64,000 nt of DNA from Heracleum sosnowskyi. Its lineage: Eukaryota; Streptophyta; Magnoliopsida; Apiales; Apiaceae. Within the stretch, counting starts at the first letter, position 1, and each line of letters opens with the position of its first letter. Of the stretch, positions 10,306 to 22,000 are shown in pieces. The stretch lies in assembly GCA_030848705.1 (NCBI GenBank), contig CM061240.1, positions 124,050,998-124,114,997 of the forward strand, given 5' to 3'. The notes under the pieces were generated by a model. It made no database searches. It was not told the origin of the DNA and worked only from the letters and a program-made list of their open reading frames with translations. Both the position numbers and the translations under genes were made by a program.

Positions 10306-10452
10306 TCAACGGTATGAGGATTACTCTATCAACGAAACAAGGATACACCATCAACGGTATGGAGTTTACTCATCAACGAAACGAGAGAAACACCATCAAC
10401 GGAATGAAGAATAAAGCTATCAACGAAACACATCTCCCTGCTATCAACGAAT
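10306..10452 (+). repeat. Seven-copy array of TCAACG-type motif in LTR U3, 22-24 bp period
   Basis: Direct copies start at 10306, 10329, 10351, 10373, 10396, 10420 and 10444, so spacing is 23, 22, 22, 23, 24 and 24 bp. The copies mostly alternate between TCAACGG(T/A)A and TCAACGAA(A/T). Three further copies at 10083, 10109 (inverted) and 10129 lie upstream in the same LTR. The array sits about 290 bp before the TATA box, where an enhancer would be expected. Confidence 0.85.
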
Positions 10453-10737
10453 CATTATTGCTTTTATGAATAGTTGACAAAGTGATAGTGACAGTTTACT
10501 GAACAGATCTAAAGGTGATGTGGAAGTGTACTTTGCATTGGAAACCATTAAAATGGACATGGGGAATAAGGAAACATCCCAGTTTCCAATTGGGCTCTTG
10601 GGAGTGATCATAATAAGCATGAAGACAAAAGCAAGGATCTCCAAGGACCACTGGACAAAGGGATGAAAAGCAAACTATTGGCGGTTACCTTTAGTGTACT
10701 TTAGTGTAGCCAAAAATAGTATTGTAAACTTGGGGAA

Positions 10738-10744
10738 TATATAA
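10738..10744 (+). promoter_or_regulatory. TATA box of the Sirevirus LTR promoter
   Basis: TATATAA is in a GC-poor stretch after a short TTGGGGAA. It is about 730 bp into the LTR and about 140 bp upstream of the polyadenylation signal, consistent with a U3-R boundary near 10770. Confidence 0.5.
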
Positions 10745-10875
10745 CCAAGTGTAGCAGTTAAGATAGAGTAAGAGAAGAAAAACAAATAGTTTGTATTAGC
10801 TATCCTTGAGAGCATTCTTCTCTACAACTCTGTAGCTGAGCAGCTGTGTACTTGTGTATCACAGATTATTTCCGC

Positions 10876-10881
10876 AATAAA
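10876..10881 (+). terminator. LTR polyadenylation signal AATAAA
   Basis: A canonical AATAAA lies downstream of the TATA box in the LTR and would define the end of R. Confidence 0.45.
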
Positions 10882-11047
10882 AACACTTCAGTTGGATCAT
10901 CAAACAATCCAACTGAATTATTTATATCTTGTGTTTTTATTTATTCAGTTCAGTTTTATTTTATAAAGTGTTTTAAGTTTAAGAAAATATCAAGAATTGT
11001 ATTCAACCCCCCCTTCTACAATTCTGTTAGGTCATTTGGGATTAACA

Positions 11048-11333
11048 GTTAGCCATTGAACATGTGTGTGTTTGTGTGTGCGTGTTATGTAAGGGAACTG
11101 AACTATTTGTCATTTTGATAATCTTCAGGTGAAAGAACAACAACAATCAGTTATCTAATCTCTTGTTGAACAATCATATAAGTAAGCTCTTGGACTTGCT
11201 CTTACATGACATGCTTAGAAAAAAAAGGAGAAAGAAAGAAAGCATTACATGACATGAATGATACATAACTACTTTATTGGGAAAAAAAGATCTGTTACTT
11301 TCATGCTTACATCTTCTCTATTAACCCTATGTG
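11048..11333. other. Spacer between Sirevirus and glycosyltransferase gene
   Basis: No gene is visible. It is AT-rich and probably includes the 3' untranslated region of the minus-strand glycosyltransferase gene that ends at 11334. Confidence 0.5.
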
Positions 11334-12889
11334 TTAGGTGTTAAACCCTAGCAAAGTTGGAGCTATACTTAGCAATGGCTGTAGTATGTTTGGATGGAAC
11401 TTCCTTGCAAAAAGATAACAAGTTGAGGTCTCTTCACCATTGTAACTACAATTATATCTGTACCTTATATCATTAAGAAACTCTTGTGAAATTTGGTTTC
11501 TCATAAAAAATGCAGGGTGTGAACCTCCTCTGCTCCAATCAGTCCATGTCACCGTTCTATTTGTTGTCAAATCCGGACAAACTTTGTTTACTAGTGTAGG
11601 GGAATAGTGCTCATCCATGAAACATGGACGTTGACAATGAGTTTGAAAAATCGGGTAATATGTTGTATCTGAAATCAGTTGAATGGCAAGTTTTCGGTTT
11701 GCTTCAAACCATTGAGAACCTTTTCGCCAATCTGATATTGTAATGGCAGGAAACATTCGTTTGTTGTATTTTCCTCGGCCCATTTTTCGTGGGTCGTCAA
11801 ATGAAGAAAGAAAGCTCTGGTTAGAGTTGATCAGGTAGTTGTAGATGAAGGTGAAGTTAAATACAGGAATGCATGTTTCCGATAGTAACACAAATCTTTC
11901 GTTTGTGAAGTCGAGTAAGGCATTTGCTAGAAGCCGTCTCTCTGCATCAATCATTGTCTTTTTCCCCCATTGCACTGGCTGCCGTATAGAAAAAATAAGT
12001 CAGCATTTATGCATGCAATCATGTCTTGAATGTGAATCTCATGCCAAAATTTACTCTTTATGGTGTTTTAACATTTTTGTAGCAACATGGGTAGGGGCGT
12101 AGTCAAGAAATTAGTGCGTTTGTTATCGTAAAATTTGAATTCAAGTACAAATTTTAACTTACATTAGTACATATTCTTGTATTAGTAAATTGTAAATGCT
12201 GTAACAAGTGCATTGAAGTCAATTGTTTCACTTCCCCTATGATGGTTGTGTCATAAATATGATCAAAGGTATAGAGAAATAGATTTGTATTTTCGAGAAA
12301 GAGTTATGGACTAATATATTGGGAATACAAGAAAAGTTCAAGCTTAAACCTTGCTTGGGATCCTGCGTTTGTAGAAGACTGATGATTCTGGGGGATCACT
12401 AGTGAACTCAGGGGATGTATGAAGATATATTGAGAAGAGTTCGTCATGTCCATCAAAATATTTCTCCCATAGGGGTGCAAGTGGTAACCTTCCTCTAGCT
12501 AAGAACATGTAGGCAACTTTAGGTGTCCAGTTGAAAGGAGGATCAATTACAACTGGCACCATAGAGGCATGCCAAATCAACTCTTCATCGCTCATGGAAT
12601 GCCAAAGATCCTTCGGGGATATGGTCTGTTCAGAGATTCTGTGATGGGCATAAGATGATGACGATGAGTTGCATAGGATGTAAGGATTTGACGGATAAGT
12701 GGAAGTAAGATAGGATTCAGGAATGTAAAAATCATCACAGACAGAAAACCTTTTGACACGGTCATTAATAAACGTTGCAAGAACAAATACGAAAAATGTA
12801 ACTGATATGCATAAAATGATGGTGGAAGCCACTTGAAGGCCCCCTCCATGTTCTCTTCGGATGCGTATGGAAAGTTGTCTTTCGAACAT
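11334..12889 (-). CDS. Core-2/I-branching beta-1,6-N-acetylglucosaminyltransferase-like protein (GT14/DUF266), two exons
   Basis: Exon 1 is 12889-12350 and exon 2 is 11978-11334, both read leftwards. The intron runs from GT at 12349 to AG at 11979 in phase 0, giving 180 + 214 = 394 residues, a normal family length. The protein has a short basic cytosolic tail and a membrane anchor at about residues 20-41, the type II topology of Golgi glycosyltransferases. The diagnostic plant block DAERRLLANALLD followed by RFVLLSE is at the start of exon 2. The WTDWSRGGSHPAFF region near the C-terminus also fits the family, which presumably acts on cell-wall or secreted glycans; the substrate is not known for this member. 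Asn-X-Ser/Thr sites are present in the luminal part. The ORF is intact and both splice sites are canonical, so the gene looks functional. It lies about 290 bp from the Sirevirus LTR, tail to tail. Confidence 0.85.
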
Positions 12890-13721
12890 CTTTTGATGTA
12901 ATTTATGATGAATTAAGATCCACTTCCTTTTTATTCTGATATCATTCTTGCAAGGTTAGATTTATCTCGTTTATCAAACTTTTCTTTTACGTGTACAATG
13001 CTGCAAAGTAGCGCATCAGCAAGCCATTTTTCATTTGATTGGAGCACTAGACTTGTGAAGTTTTATGCAATGGCATGTAAAAGCAAGTGTAGAAAAAAAA
13101 ACTTATGAAAAGTGCTGTAAAAAAGTTAAAGAATCTATTTCACAGTATGAAGTACATGCTATAATGTAATTTGGCAAATTTCTTTAGTAGTGATACTGGT
13201 GGGTCGTGGTAATGAATTATGTTTTCTTATCATTCATTATTGTTTTCTTAACAAAGCTTTTTAAATAAATATGGGCCTTGTAGATCAGTCCACTAGTCTT
13301 TTGTTTTGATAAACTTGAACTGAATGAATTTATCTTGGACTGCACTCACTTAAGGTTTACAATCATGGCCCATAGTGATCAACTGTTGTTTGTATCATTA
13401 AACTATTTAATATTTGTTATTTGATTTTTCCCATGATAATCTTTTTTTATCATTTTTGAAATTAGACTAAATATTATTAAATAGAAGAAGTATATTTTTT
13501 AAGATATAAGTAAGAACTGATGAAAACAAGAACATGATATTTCTTTTTCGAGACCGACAACAACATGATATAAATAGGTAAGACAGGGAGATATAAAAAT
13601 TAATATGAGCAAAGTTTTCTTCTAAATTTATGATGTACTCCTTATTATTAGTGATAATAATTTAGCAAACCAGGTAATCAACTATCTGATAATAAAACTA
13701 TTTTACCTTATAATTTCATAC
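12890..13721. other. Intergenic; promoter region of the glycosyltransferase gene
   Basis: AT-rich sequence with no supported ORF. It should contain the minus-strand promoter of the glycosyltransferase gene. No clear TATA box could be fixed. Confidence 0.4.
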
Positions 13722-16700
13722 TAGCCTATAACCCGTGCAAAGCACGGGCGACTTTAACATTAATTTTGAAATTTATTTTTAAATTTTTTGAGATTTTAGT
13801 ACTTCTAAAAATGCTATCTTTTGAAAAAGTAATAATTAAAATTACTACTTTCACACTTCAAATCTAAAATAAACTTATAGATTTTATAAAATTTTATTAG
13901 CTTAGTAAGCATGTCAGTCGATGTAATCGTCCAAATTATCAATGTATTTTGTTGTAATAATATAAATATAAGGGTCATGTTAACAACAGCCCTAAGTGCT
14001 ATGGTTAAGAATTATATTGTATCTACATTGTCATTAATACACTTACATCTATTTTCATAACTACATTTCTAAATTTGATTCATTTCCATATATACTATTG
14101 ATTTCATTGAAAATTTAGTAATCAATGTTTATAATCTTCTAATATCTTGCAATTTTGGAAAGCTATTACTAATATTAAATACTTAAACATGGAAAAGATA
14201 AGATAATTCAATGTTTAAACATAGCCCTAGGGCTATGGTTAACATTTCTGGGTCCTGTTAAAATATAAATATAAATAAAACATTATATTCTATGTTTATC
14301 TTATAATAATATAGTATAGATATGTTTATCTGATTATATTATAGTATAAATATATGCGATTTAATTTATTATTTTAATTAAATTCTATGAATTTTGGTTT
14401 ATTTTTTTTTTTGTTTTTTTGGAAGGTGTTAACATGCGTTTTAGGAAGGTGTTAACCAACCAACCAAATTATAGTATGTTACTCTTATAATAGTACTAGC
14501 TTAAAACCCGTGCGATGCACGGATTGTTAATTGTTATTTTATTATTATTGTTTTAATATTTTATTAATTGTAATTTTGCAAAAAATAAGTAAACATGTTA
14601 AAATAGCTAAACACTTTTAATTAATTAAAAACATTAAAACAGATTTTAAAATAAATAAGTATGGGGTCGCCCGTTATATTTTTGAAAATGAAGGGTTTTT
14701 TAGTTAGAAAAAATGAAACATATATTTAGTTTAGAAAGGTAAATGTCCGTGATATTTTTGGAAAATGAGGTTTTAAAATTTAATAATTAAAAGTATTTAA
14801 ATACGTTTTAAAATAAATAAGTAAATGGTTTCCTGTGATATTTTTGGAAAAATAATGGATTTTAGTGAGAAAAATAGAAAAAGTAAATTGTAAAAGGCAA
14901 TTTCCCGTGATATATTTAGAAAAGAAGGAACTTTTTAGAAAAAATATATAATATATTTTAGCTGAAAAGGTAATTGGTTATAAATAGGTATTTGATTATT
15001 TATATTTTAATATTTTTATTAATTTCATTTGTTAAGAAAAATAGGTAGACATGTTAAAATAGGTAAACTTTTAAAAAATAATTATAATATTAAAATAGTT
15101 TTAAAAATAAATAACTAAACGTCCGTGATATTTTTGGAAAAGGAGGTGTTTTAGTAAGAAAAAATAGAAAAACTAACATGTTTTAGTTAAAAAAAGTAAT
15201 TGCCCGTGATATATTTGAAAAAGTAGGGGAATTTGTTAGAAAAAATAGAAAAAATAATGTATTTTAGGTGAAAAAGATAATTGGTTATAAATATGTAATA
15301 TTATTATTTAATAATATATTTCTATAAATAAGTAAGGTTAATTAAGTAAAAACACAAAGTACAATTAATTAAGGGCAATTAAGTAAAATCACAACGTACC
15401 ATACCGACCAACCAAAATTAAGGGCAATTAAGTAAAATCACAACGTACCATACCGACCAACCAAACTTTTAATGTTTCGTCTATTATATAATAGTATTGA
15501 TAGTATAAATATATGCAATTTAATTTATTATTTTAATTAAATTCTATGAATTTTGGTTTATTTTTTATTTTTGCTTTTTTGGAAGATATTAACAATCGTT
15601 TTATGAAAGTGTTAACCAACCAACCAAATTATCCTATGTTTTGCTTATAATAGTATAATAGCTTAAAACTCGTGCGATGCACGGATTATTTTTAATAATT
15701 ATTATTTTTATTATTTATATTTTAATATATTATTAATTGCATTTGTTAAAAACAAATAAGTAGGTGGTGTTAAATTTTTTTAAATAATTAAAAATATTAA
15801 AATCGATTTTAAAATAAATAAGTAACGATTTGTCTGTGATATTTTGGAAAATGAGGCGTTTAATTAAGGAAAAATAAAAAAGTAACATGTTTTAGTTAAA
15901 AATGTAATTGCTCGTGATTAAAACTATTAAAATAGGTTTTAAAATAAATAAGTACAGATGCCCATGATATTTTTGGAAAAGGAGAGATTTTAGTAAGAAA
16001 AAATAGAAAAAGTAACATGTTTTAGTTGAAAAATGTAATTGTCTGTGATTTTTTAGAAAAATAGAGGATTTTGTTAAAAAAAAGAAGAAAAAATAATGTA
16101 TTTTAGCTGAAAATATAATTGATTATAAATATAATAGTATAGATAGCTTAAAACTCGTGCGATGCACGAATTGTTTTTAATAATTGTTAATTTCATTATT
16201 TATATTTTATATTTTATTAATTACATTTATTAAAAAAAATAAGTAGGCGTGTTAAACATTTTTAAATAATTAAAATTATTAAAATAAATTTTAAAATAAA
16301 TAAGTAACGGTTTGCCCATGATATTTTGGAAAAAGAGGGGTTTTAGTAAGAAAAATAGAAAGTAACATGTTTTCGTTGAATTTTAAAATATAAAAGTAAT
16401 GATTTGCCCGTGATATTTTTGAAAAAAGAGGGGTTTTAGTAAGAAAAATAGAAAAGGTGACATATTTTAGTTGAAAAATGTAATTGTCAATTAAAATTAT
16501 TAAAATAGATTTTAAAGTAAATAAGTAAGGGTTTGCCCGTGATATATTTGAAAAGGAGGGATTTTAATAAGAAAAATAGAAAATATAACATATTTTAGCT
16601 GAAAAAGATAACTGCCCGTGATTTTTCTAGAAAAATAGGGGAAATGTAATTTTCAATTAAAAGTGTTAAAATGGGTTTTAAAATAAATAATTAAGGATTT

Positions 16701-17850
16701 GCTCGTGATATATTTGGGAAATGAGGTATTTTAGTAAGGGAAATAGAAAAAGCAACATGTTTTAGCTCAAAAGAAAATTGCCCGTGATTTTTTAGAAAAA
16801 AATGGTAATGTATATTAACTGGAAGGGTAACTGATTATAATAATTTTTATAATAATTAAATAAACAATTAAATAAGACAACTACCGTACCAAAAAACAGG
16901 TACCAAAACTTTCAATGTTTCGTCTTTAATAATATAGTATAGATAGATAGATAGATTTATAATATTAGTATTTTATGCTACTAAATGGAATAGCCCTTGA
17001 TATTTTTGAGGTTTTAGTTAGGAGAAATATTAGTTAGAAAATATAAAAAAGAATATATGTTATGGAAAAAAAGCTAATCGGTTAGTCATTAATAATTATA
17101 ATATTATTATTTTATTTTATTAAATAGAACTGTTCGTGATATTTTTGGAAAATGAGAGGTTTTATTTAGGAAAAATAGAAAAGTAGAAATTTTAGTTAGA
17201 AAATATAAAAAAGAATACACTTTAGGTAAAAATGATAATGGTTATTAGCAATTATAACCTTATTATGTTATTTTATTAAATGAAACTGTCTGTGATATTT
17301 TTGGAAAATTAGATGTTTTAGTTGGAAAAATAGAAAAGATATTCTATATAATAATTTTAATATTTTATCTAATGGTTCTCATCGATTTGATCAGAAATAT
17401 CTAACGGTTATGAATGGAGTGACCAGACTACAAAAACTTCGAGAACCGGACTACAAAACTTTCAATGTTTCGTCTTTATTATAATAGTATAGATTAATTC
17501 TATGTTTTAGGAAGGTGTTAACCAACCAACCAAATTATCCTATGTTTCTCTTATAATAGTATAGTAATTCTATGAATTTTGATTTATTTTTTATAGTACA
17601 GATAGTATACATAGATTACACTCTTACAGACATTGTTTATTATAATAGTATAGATTAATTCTATGTTTTAGGAAGGTGTTAACCAACCAACCAAATTATC
17701 CTATGTTTCTCTTATAATAGTATAGTAATTCTATGAATTTTGATTTATTTTTTATTTTTGCTTTTTTTGGAAGGTGTCAACCAACCAAATCATCGTATCT
17801 CTTATAATAGTATAGTACTATCCTATAACCTGTGCGATGCATAGATGAAT
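13722..17850 (+). repeat. Head-to-tail copies of an unclassified hairpin-headed AT-rich repeat
   Basis: Copies begin with a head of the type AGCTTAAAACCCGTGCGATG, whose CCGTGC and GCACGG form a hairpin. Heads are at about 13722, 14497, 15660, 16144 and 17819. The bodies contain recurrent blocks such as AAATAAGTAAGG, CCCGTGATATTTTTGGAAAA and TTTTAGTAAGAAAAA. Tails read TTTCAATGTTTCGTC and then TTTAATAATATAGTATAGAT (about 15464, 16905, 17455). Several heads start directly on the ATAGTA/TATAGAT tail of the preceding copy. A module AAGGTGTTAACCAACCAACC is repeated between copies (about 14450, 15610, 17512, 17670). No transposase or RT is visible, so the family is non-autonomous. I cannot assign it firmly to a class; a Helitron-like or unrecognised MITE origin is possible. 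Confidence 0.7.
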
Positions 17851-18600
17851 TTTAGAATTTTTAATTTTTGATTTTAGTATTTTTTATATGATTTTTTAAT
17901 ATTTTTTTCCTTATTTTATTAGCATTTATTTGTATTTTTATCTTAAAAATTCTTAATATGTTTATCTATCTATCTTTACGTCTAACAATTATTATTTAGA
18001 GGAATAAACTACCAACCAATCAAATAGAGGCTAGTTTGTTTATAGTACAGATAGTATACATAGATTACACTCTTACAGACATCGTTCTAAAAATTCAATT
18101 TCCGATTAATTTTGAATCAGCGAATGAATTAGTTAGTTCTGATTTTCGATTAATGTGTCTAGTTGCATGATTGTAGATTTCGGAAATCGGAATAAATTGG
18201 TTGAGGTATCGTATATCGATTTATCGATAAATTGAGGATTTATCGGAATGATAAATCGGAACAAAAATTGGATAAATTGTAATATTTTAAATATATTTAA
18301 TATATTAGCCTTATATATAATATAATAAACCATTTAAAAATAATTCATAGCGATATATCGGATTTCAAAAATCGAATCGATCAAATATTTTTAAACGATA
18401 AATCGGCGATTTATTGGCGATTGTTGAAAAATCGGACGATTTTTATAACATGTCTAGTTGTGATAAAGATCTGAATTTAAATATTTAAGATTATAATATT
18501 TATTCCATCATTTTTGTTTTTTTGAAAAGACATCATTTTTAATATTATTAAAACGAAATTAATTAAATTTTCATAAGCTAGCAAATGTTTTTAATCTGCA
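17851..18600. other. Intergenic, including an AAATCGG-rich low-complexity stretch
   Basis: A module beginning TATAGTACAGATAGTATACA occurs at about 18040 and also at 17596. From about 18180 to 18440 the sequence is packed with variants of ATCGG, TATCGATTTATCG and GATAAATCGG on both strands. No gene is seen. Confidence 0.5.
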
Positions 18601-19084
18601 TACAGACAGAGCAGAAGCTAACACAAGGACACAACAGGTTAGTTACTGTAGTCTCCTTGCTTCCTCGTTGAGTGTTATTACACACACACACACACAAACT
18701 TGTCTTCCTGAATTCACGTTTATCCATCCAAGCACTCACACGTAAGTAATAATCAAATTACATACAAACATATTTTAAATTACAAACTATTTGTTTATTT
18801 TATGTTGGTTCATATTTTTAATTATTCTTGTTAATTTACATAGATCTTCAAGCTTTTCTTTAGGTTTTTATTTTTTTTTATATTGATTGGTTATGTTCAG
18901 ATTATATAACTGATTCAATAATTATTTGCATCGATTCTTTTTTGTATTGAAGATTGAAAATTCATGGGGTTTTGATTGTAGATTTGGTGATAATTTAGCT
19001 GCAGTTAAAGAATTGTATTTATATTGAGAAAAGAAAAAAGTTACAGATTGAGGGGAAGGAGGGATTGTAAAGGGGGGAGCTGGG
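18601..19084 (+). promoter_or_regulatory. Promoter and 5' untranslated region of the ARG1-like gene
   Basis: The region upstream of the ATG at 19085 contains a short (CA)n tract near 18680-18697 and a purine-rich leader (19025-19084). A donor-like ACAG/GTTAGT near 18635 and acceptor-like sites near 18980 would allow a leader intron, but this is not established. Confidence 0.4.
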
Positions 19085-22000
19085 ATGGGGAGTACGAAAA
19101 CTGTGGGGTCGACGACACAGGTGCTTCGCCGTGATCCTTATGAGGTGTTGAATGTGTCGAGGGACGCGTCGGATCAGGATATTAAAACTGCGTATAGGAA
19201 GCTTGCTCTGAAGTAATTTCTCGGAACCATTGACTTGTTTGATGTTTATTAGAATTTTGCGAATACTAGGGATTTATTTGTTTTATCGTGTAAGGGATGT
19301 TGTGATTTTATGATGTTGTGATGAACCGAAGCAATCCAAATAAATGTTGTTGTTTAATTGGTTCACAAGGAATAGGTCTTTATCATGAATGAACGTTCAT
19401 GTGGACTTTATCGTGAATGTAATTAGTGTGTTGGAAATTATTCGTGTTGGTAAATATGGAAATAGCTCTGATGACGTTATTTGTAGTTCTTGAATGTTTA
19501 GTAATTGTTTAAGAAAACAAAAGATATAAGGAAAAAAAAAAGATAGCGTGGCCGTGGTTTGAAACTTTCTTTGTTCTTAATTCCTGATTATGTTGTTGAC
19601 TGCTACATACTTTGTGGTAATGAAATTACATGTCTACAGGTATCATCCTGACAAGAATGTCAATAATCCTGAAGCTGCAGAACTTTTTAAGGAGGTTGCC
19701 TATTCTTACAGTATTTTATCTGATGCTGAGAAAAAAAGGCAATATGATATTGCTGGCTTTCAGGTACTTTTCTACAAAGAAACTACGTAGTCCACTATTT
19801 TGTATATTCTGAAAAGCTTTATAATATTTGTTGCAATAATTTTGTATCTTCCCGTCGCTATCATTAAAATTTTACATGCATTCTCAGGCGAAATTGAATT
19901 TAAACCTATTTGACAAGCTTGGGATAGTAGAACTTGTTGAACTGATTGTATTGGACAACAATAGGCAATAATCTAAGTCCTTGATCAGGAGTGAATGCGT
20001 ATTTTTGGTTCTAGACAGAAGCATCATTTTGAGAGTTAAGTTGGTTTAAAAACATTCTAAGGTCTGTGGCCTATAAGATGAATGAAGAACGAAAGTAAGA
20101 ACTAATCTAGGGTGCCTACAACATATTGTAATTTTATGGCCAAAATGTAAAGTGTTCAATACTTAAAAGTATTTACAACTAAACAGGGAAGTATATTAAT
20201 GTTCATTCACAACCCAGATTACGTATAGGAGCACAGGTTTTATATGTAAGATGCGGTATGCTGTATGCATGACCAGGCTTTGAAATTATGAACAAATCGA
20301 TGATTTATGCAATAGTTAGATACTTAATTATTGTTGTACATGCCTGTTAACCCCCGAAGTTCTACCTGATAATTGTTGCAAATCTAAAATAGGGAATTCG
20401 AAGAACTATTTTTCTGGATTTATGACTAAAATAAAGGGAGAAATATGTTGGGCTGGGGTTGATTGAGGTATAAACTAATGATATCTTCAGTATCATGTAT
20501 TAGATCCCAGAGTAGAGTGCTAATCTAATCTTTATGTAATTTATTCATATTGGTAACAACAACTGCATATCTTCTCTTTTCTCCTATCCATATTTGTACT
20601 TCACGCTAGGAAGCAGGGACTCTTGGGTCACTCAACAAATCCCCATGTCCCTACACGTCCGTATCAGATACTCGGATACTCACAAATCTCAACTAAATTT
20701 TTTCTTTTCCACAATATTTTTTTTGTTAAATTCTTTTTCACAATATCTACTACAAAAATAAAAGATCTGGCTTAAAATCTTGTGTTTTAGATGCTTATAT
20801 CATGTTTCTGATACAATTTGCATAAAGTTTTTAGTTTTCTTGATGGATATAATCATTCATAACCCCATATTTATATATTTATAATATTATTATATATGCT
20901 GTATTCTCACCCAAATCCCCAGATTATCTTTTGTGTGGCAATGGCATCCCCACACTCGTATCCTTGCTTCTTAGTTTATCACTTTATCTGCCACGTTACG
21001 TAGATAAATTTTAGTTACTCATTCAATTACCTCTTACTTGGTTTTATAGTTCTTTAGAAGCATATTTAAAAACACAAGAAGTGGCTTTGTTATTTGAAGT
21101 GCTCATTCAATATACTTCCTTTAGCTGCAGTATACTTTACGAAAGTGGAATTGATTTAATGGGATAAGAGTTAACAAATGATAGGAATGGCGCTTTTGTT
21201 TCTAATTTTACCAATTCTTTTACAGTTGTTCTTGCTTAAAAATCTGGTCTTATCTTATAGAGCTGGAAAATAATTAGCAAAACTTGAAATTTCAGTTCAT
21301 CCTTCCGAGTTATTAACATTAGGGAAGTTATTCCTATCATGCATTTGATAATAGAATATAATTTGTTTAGGCATTAGGACATGTTCTTCATATCATGCAA
21401 GACATCAATAAATAATGTTTGCTGTCACAGATTGACCTTCTTCACGGAAAGATAAACTTTGATTTCTGTCTTAAGATATTGATATGCCTGTTTTTTTTTT
21501 TTAAATCAGTGTGTTGGTTTAGTTATATGTTGCAGTTTGACAGTTTCTTAATTACATTAAACCAGCATTGCAATTTTTTACTTTTCTATTTATTTGTCAA
21601 TGGTTTTCAATAGGCTATTGATGCTGAAGGCTTGGAGATGGAAGTTGATCTATCTAATCTTGGAACTGTCAATACCATGTTTGCTGCATTATTCAGGTAA
21701 CTTCATTCGGAAAATGTTAGCATCAGCTTAGAAGGGAGTATCTTACTCTGTCACACTATTTATTCGTAGCAAGCTGGGCGTTCCTATTAAAACCACCATT
21801 TCTGCTAATATTCTTGAGGAAGCATTGAACGGAACTGTTACAGTCAGACCTCTTCCGGTTGGAACTTCAGTTAGTGGAAAGGTAAATGTTTGCATATTTT
21901 AGGTTGCTCTTCAGATGCCTTCTTGATGTTTACTTTGGAAGTTGTGTGGCAGGTTGAAAAGCAATGTGCCCACTTTTTTGGGGTTACAATAAATGGGGAA

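Larger units (their letters stand above)
1..11047 (+). mobile_element. Sirevirus-like Ty1/copia retrotransposon, 5' end outside window
   Basis: The order is Gag C-terminus, protease, integrase, reverse transcriptase, RNase H, a long extra ORF, a polypurine tract and the 3' LTR. Integrase before RT is the Ty1/copia order. A long coiled-coil Gag with two zinc knuckles, an extra ORF after pol and an LTR of about 1 kb are the marks of the Sirevirus (SIRE/Maximus) lineage. The 5' LTR, primer-binding site and Gag N-terminus lie left of base 1, so the whole element should exceed 12 kb. The 3' end is placed at TTAACA (11042-11047) by matching the LTR-primer-site junction of the second Sirevirus at 56274. 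GTTAG (11048-11052) could be the target duplication, but the left copy cannot be seen. Pol carries two lesions while the extra ORF is open, suggesting a fairly young, probably non-autonomous copy. Confidence 0.9.
10008..11047 (+). repeat. 3' LTR of the Sirevirus-like element
   Basis: The LTR starts TGTTAG right after the polypurine tract and ends TTAACA, near-inverted termini of about 1040 bp. A pyrimidine block CCCCCCCTTCTACA near the 3' end is shared with the second Sirevirus LTR ending at 56274. A TATA box and a polyadenylation signal lie in the second half, so U3 is about 750 bp and carries the hairpin/motif cluster. The 5' LTR is outside the window, so identity between LTRs and hence age cannot be judged. 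Confidence 0.8.

Noticed and set aside
10306..10452. CRISPR-like appearance of regularly spaced short repeats in the LTR
   Set aside because: Repeats are 9 bp, spacers only about 14 bp, the DNA is a plant LTR and no cas genes exist.
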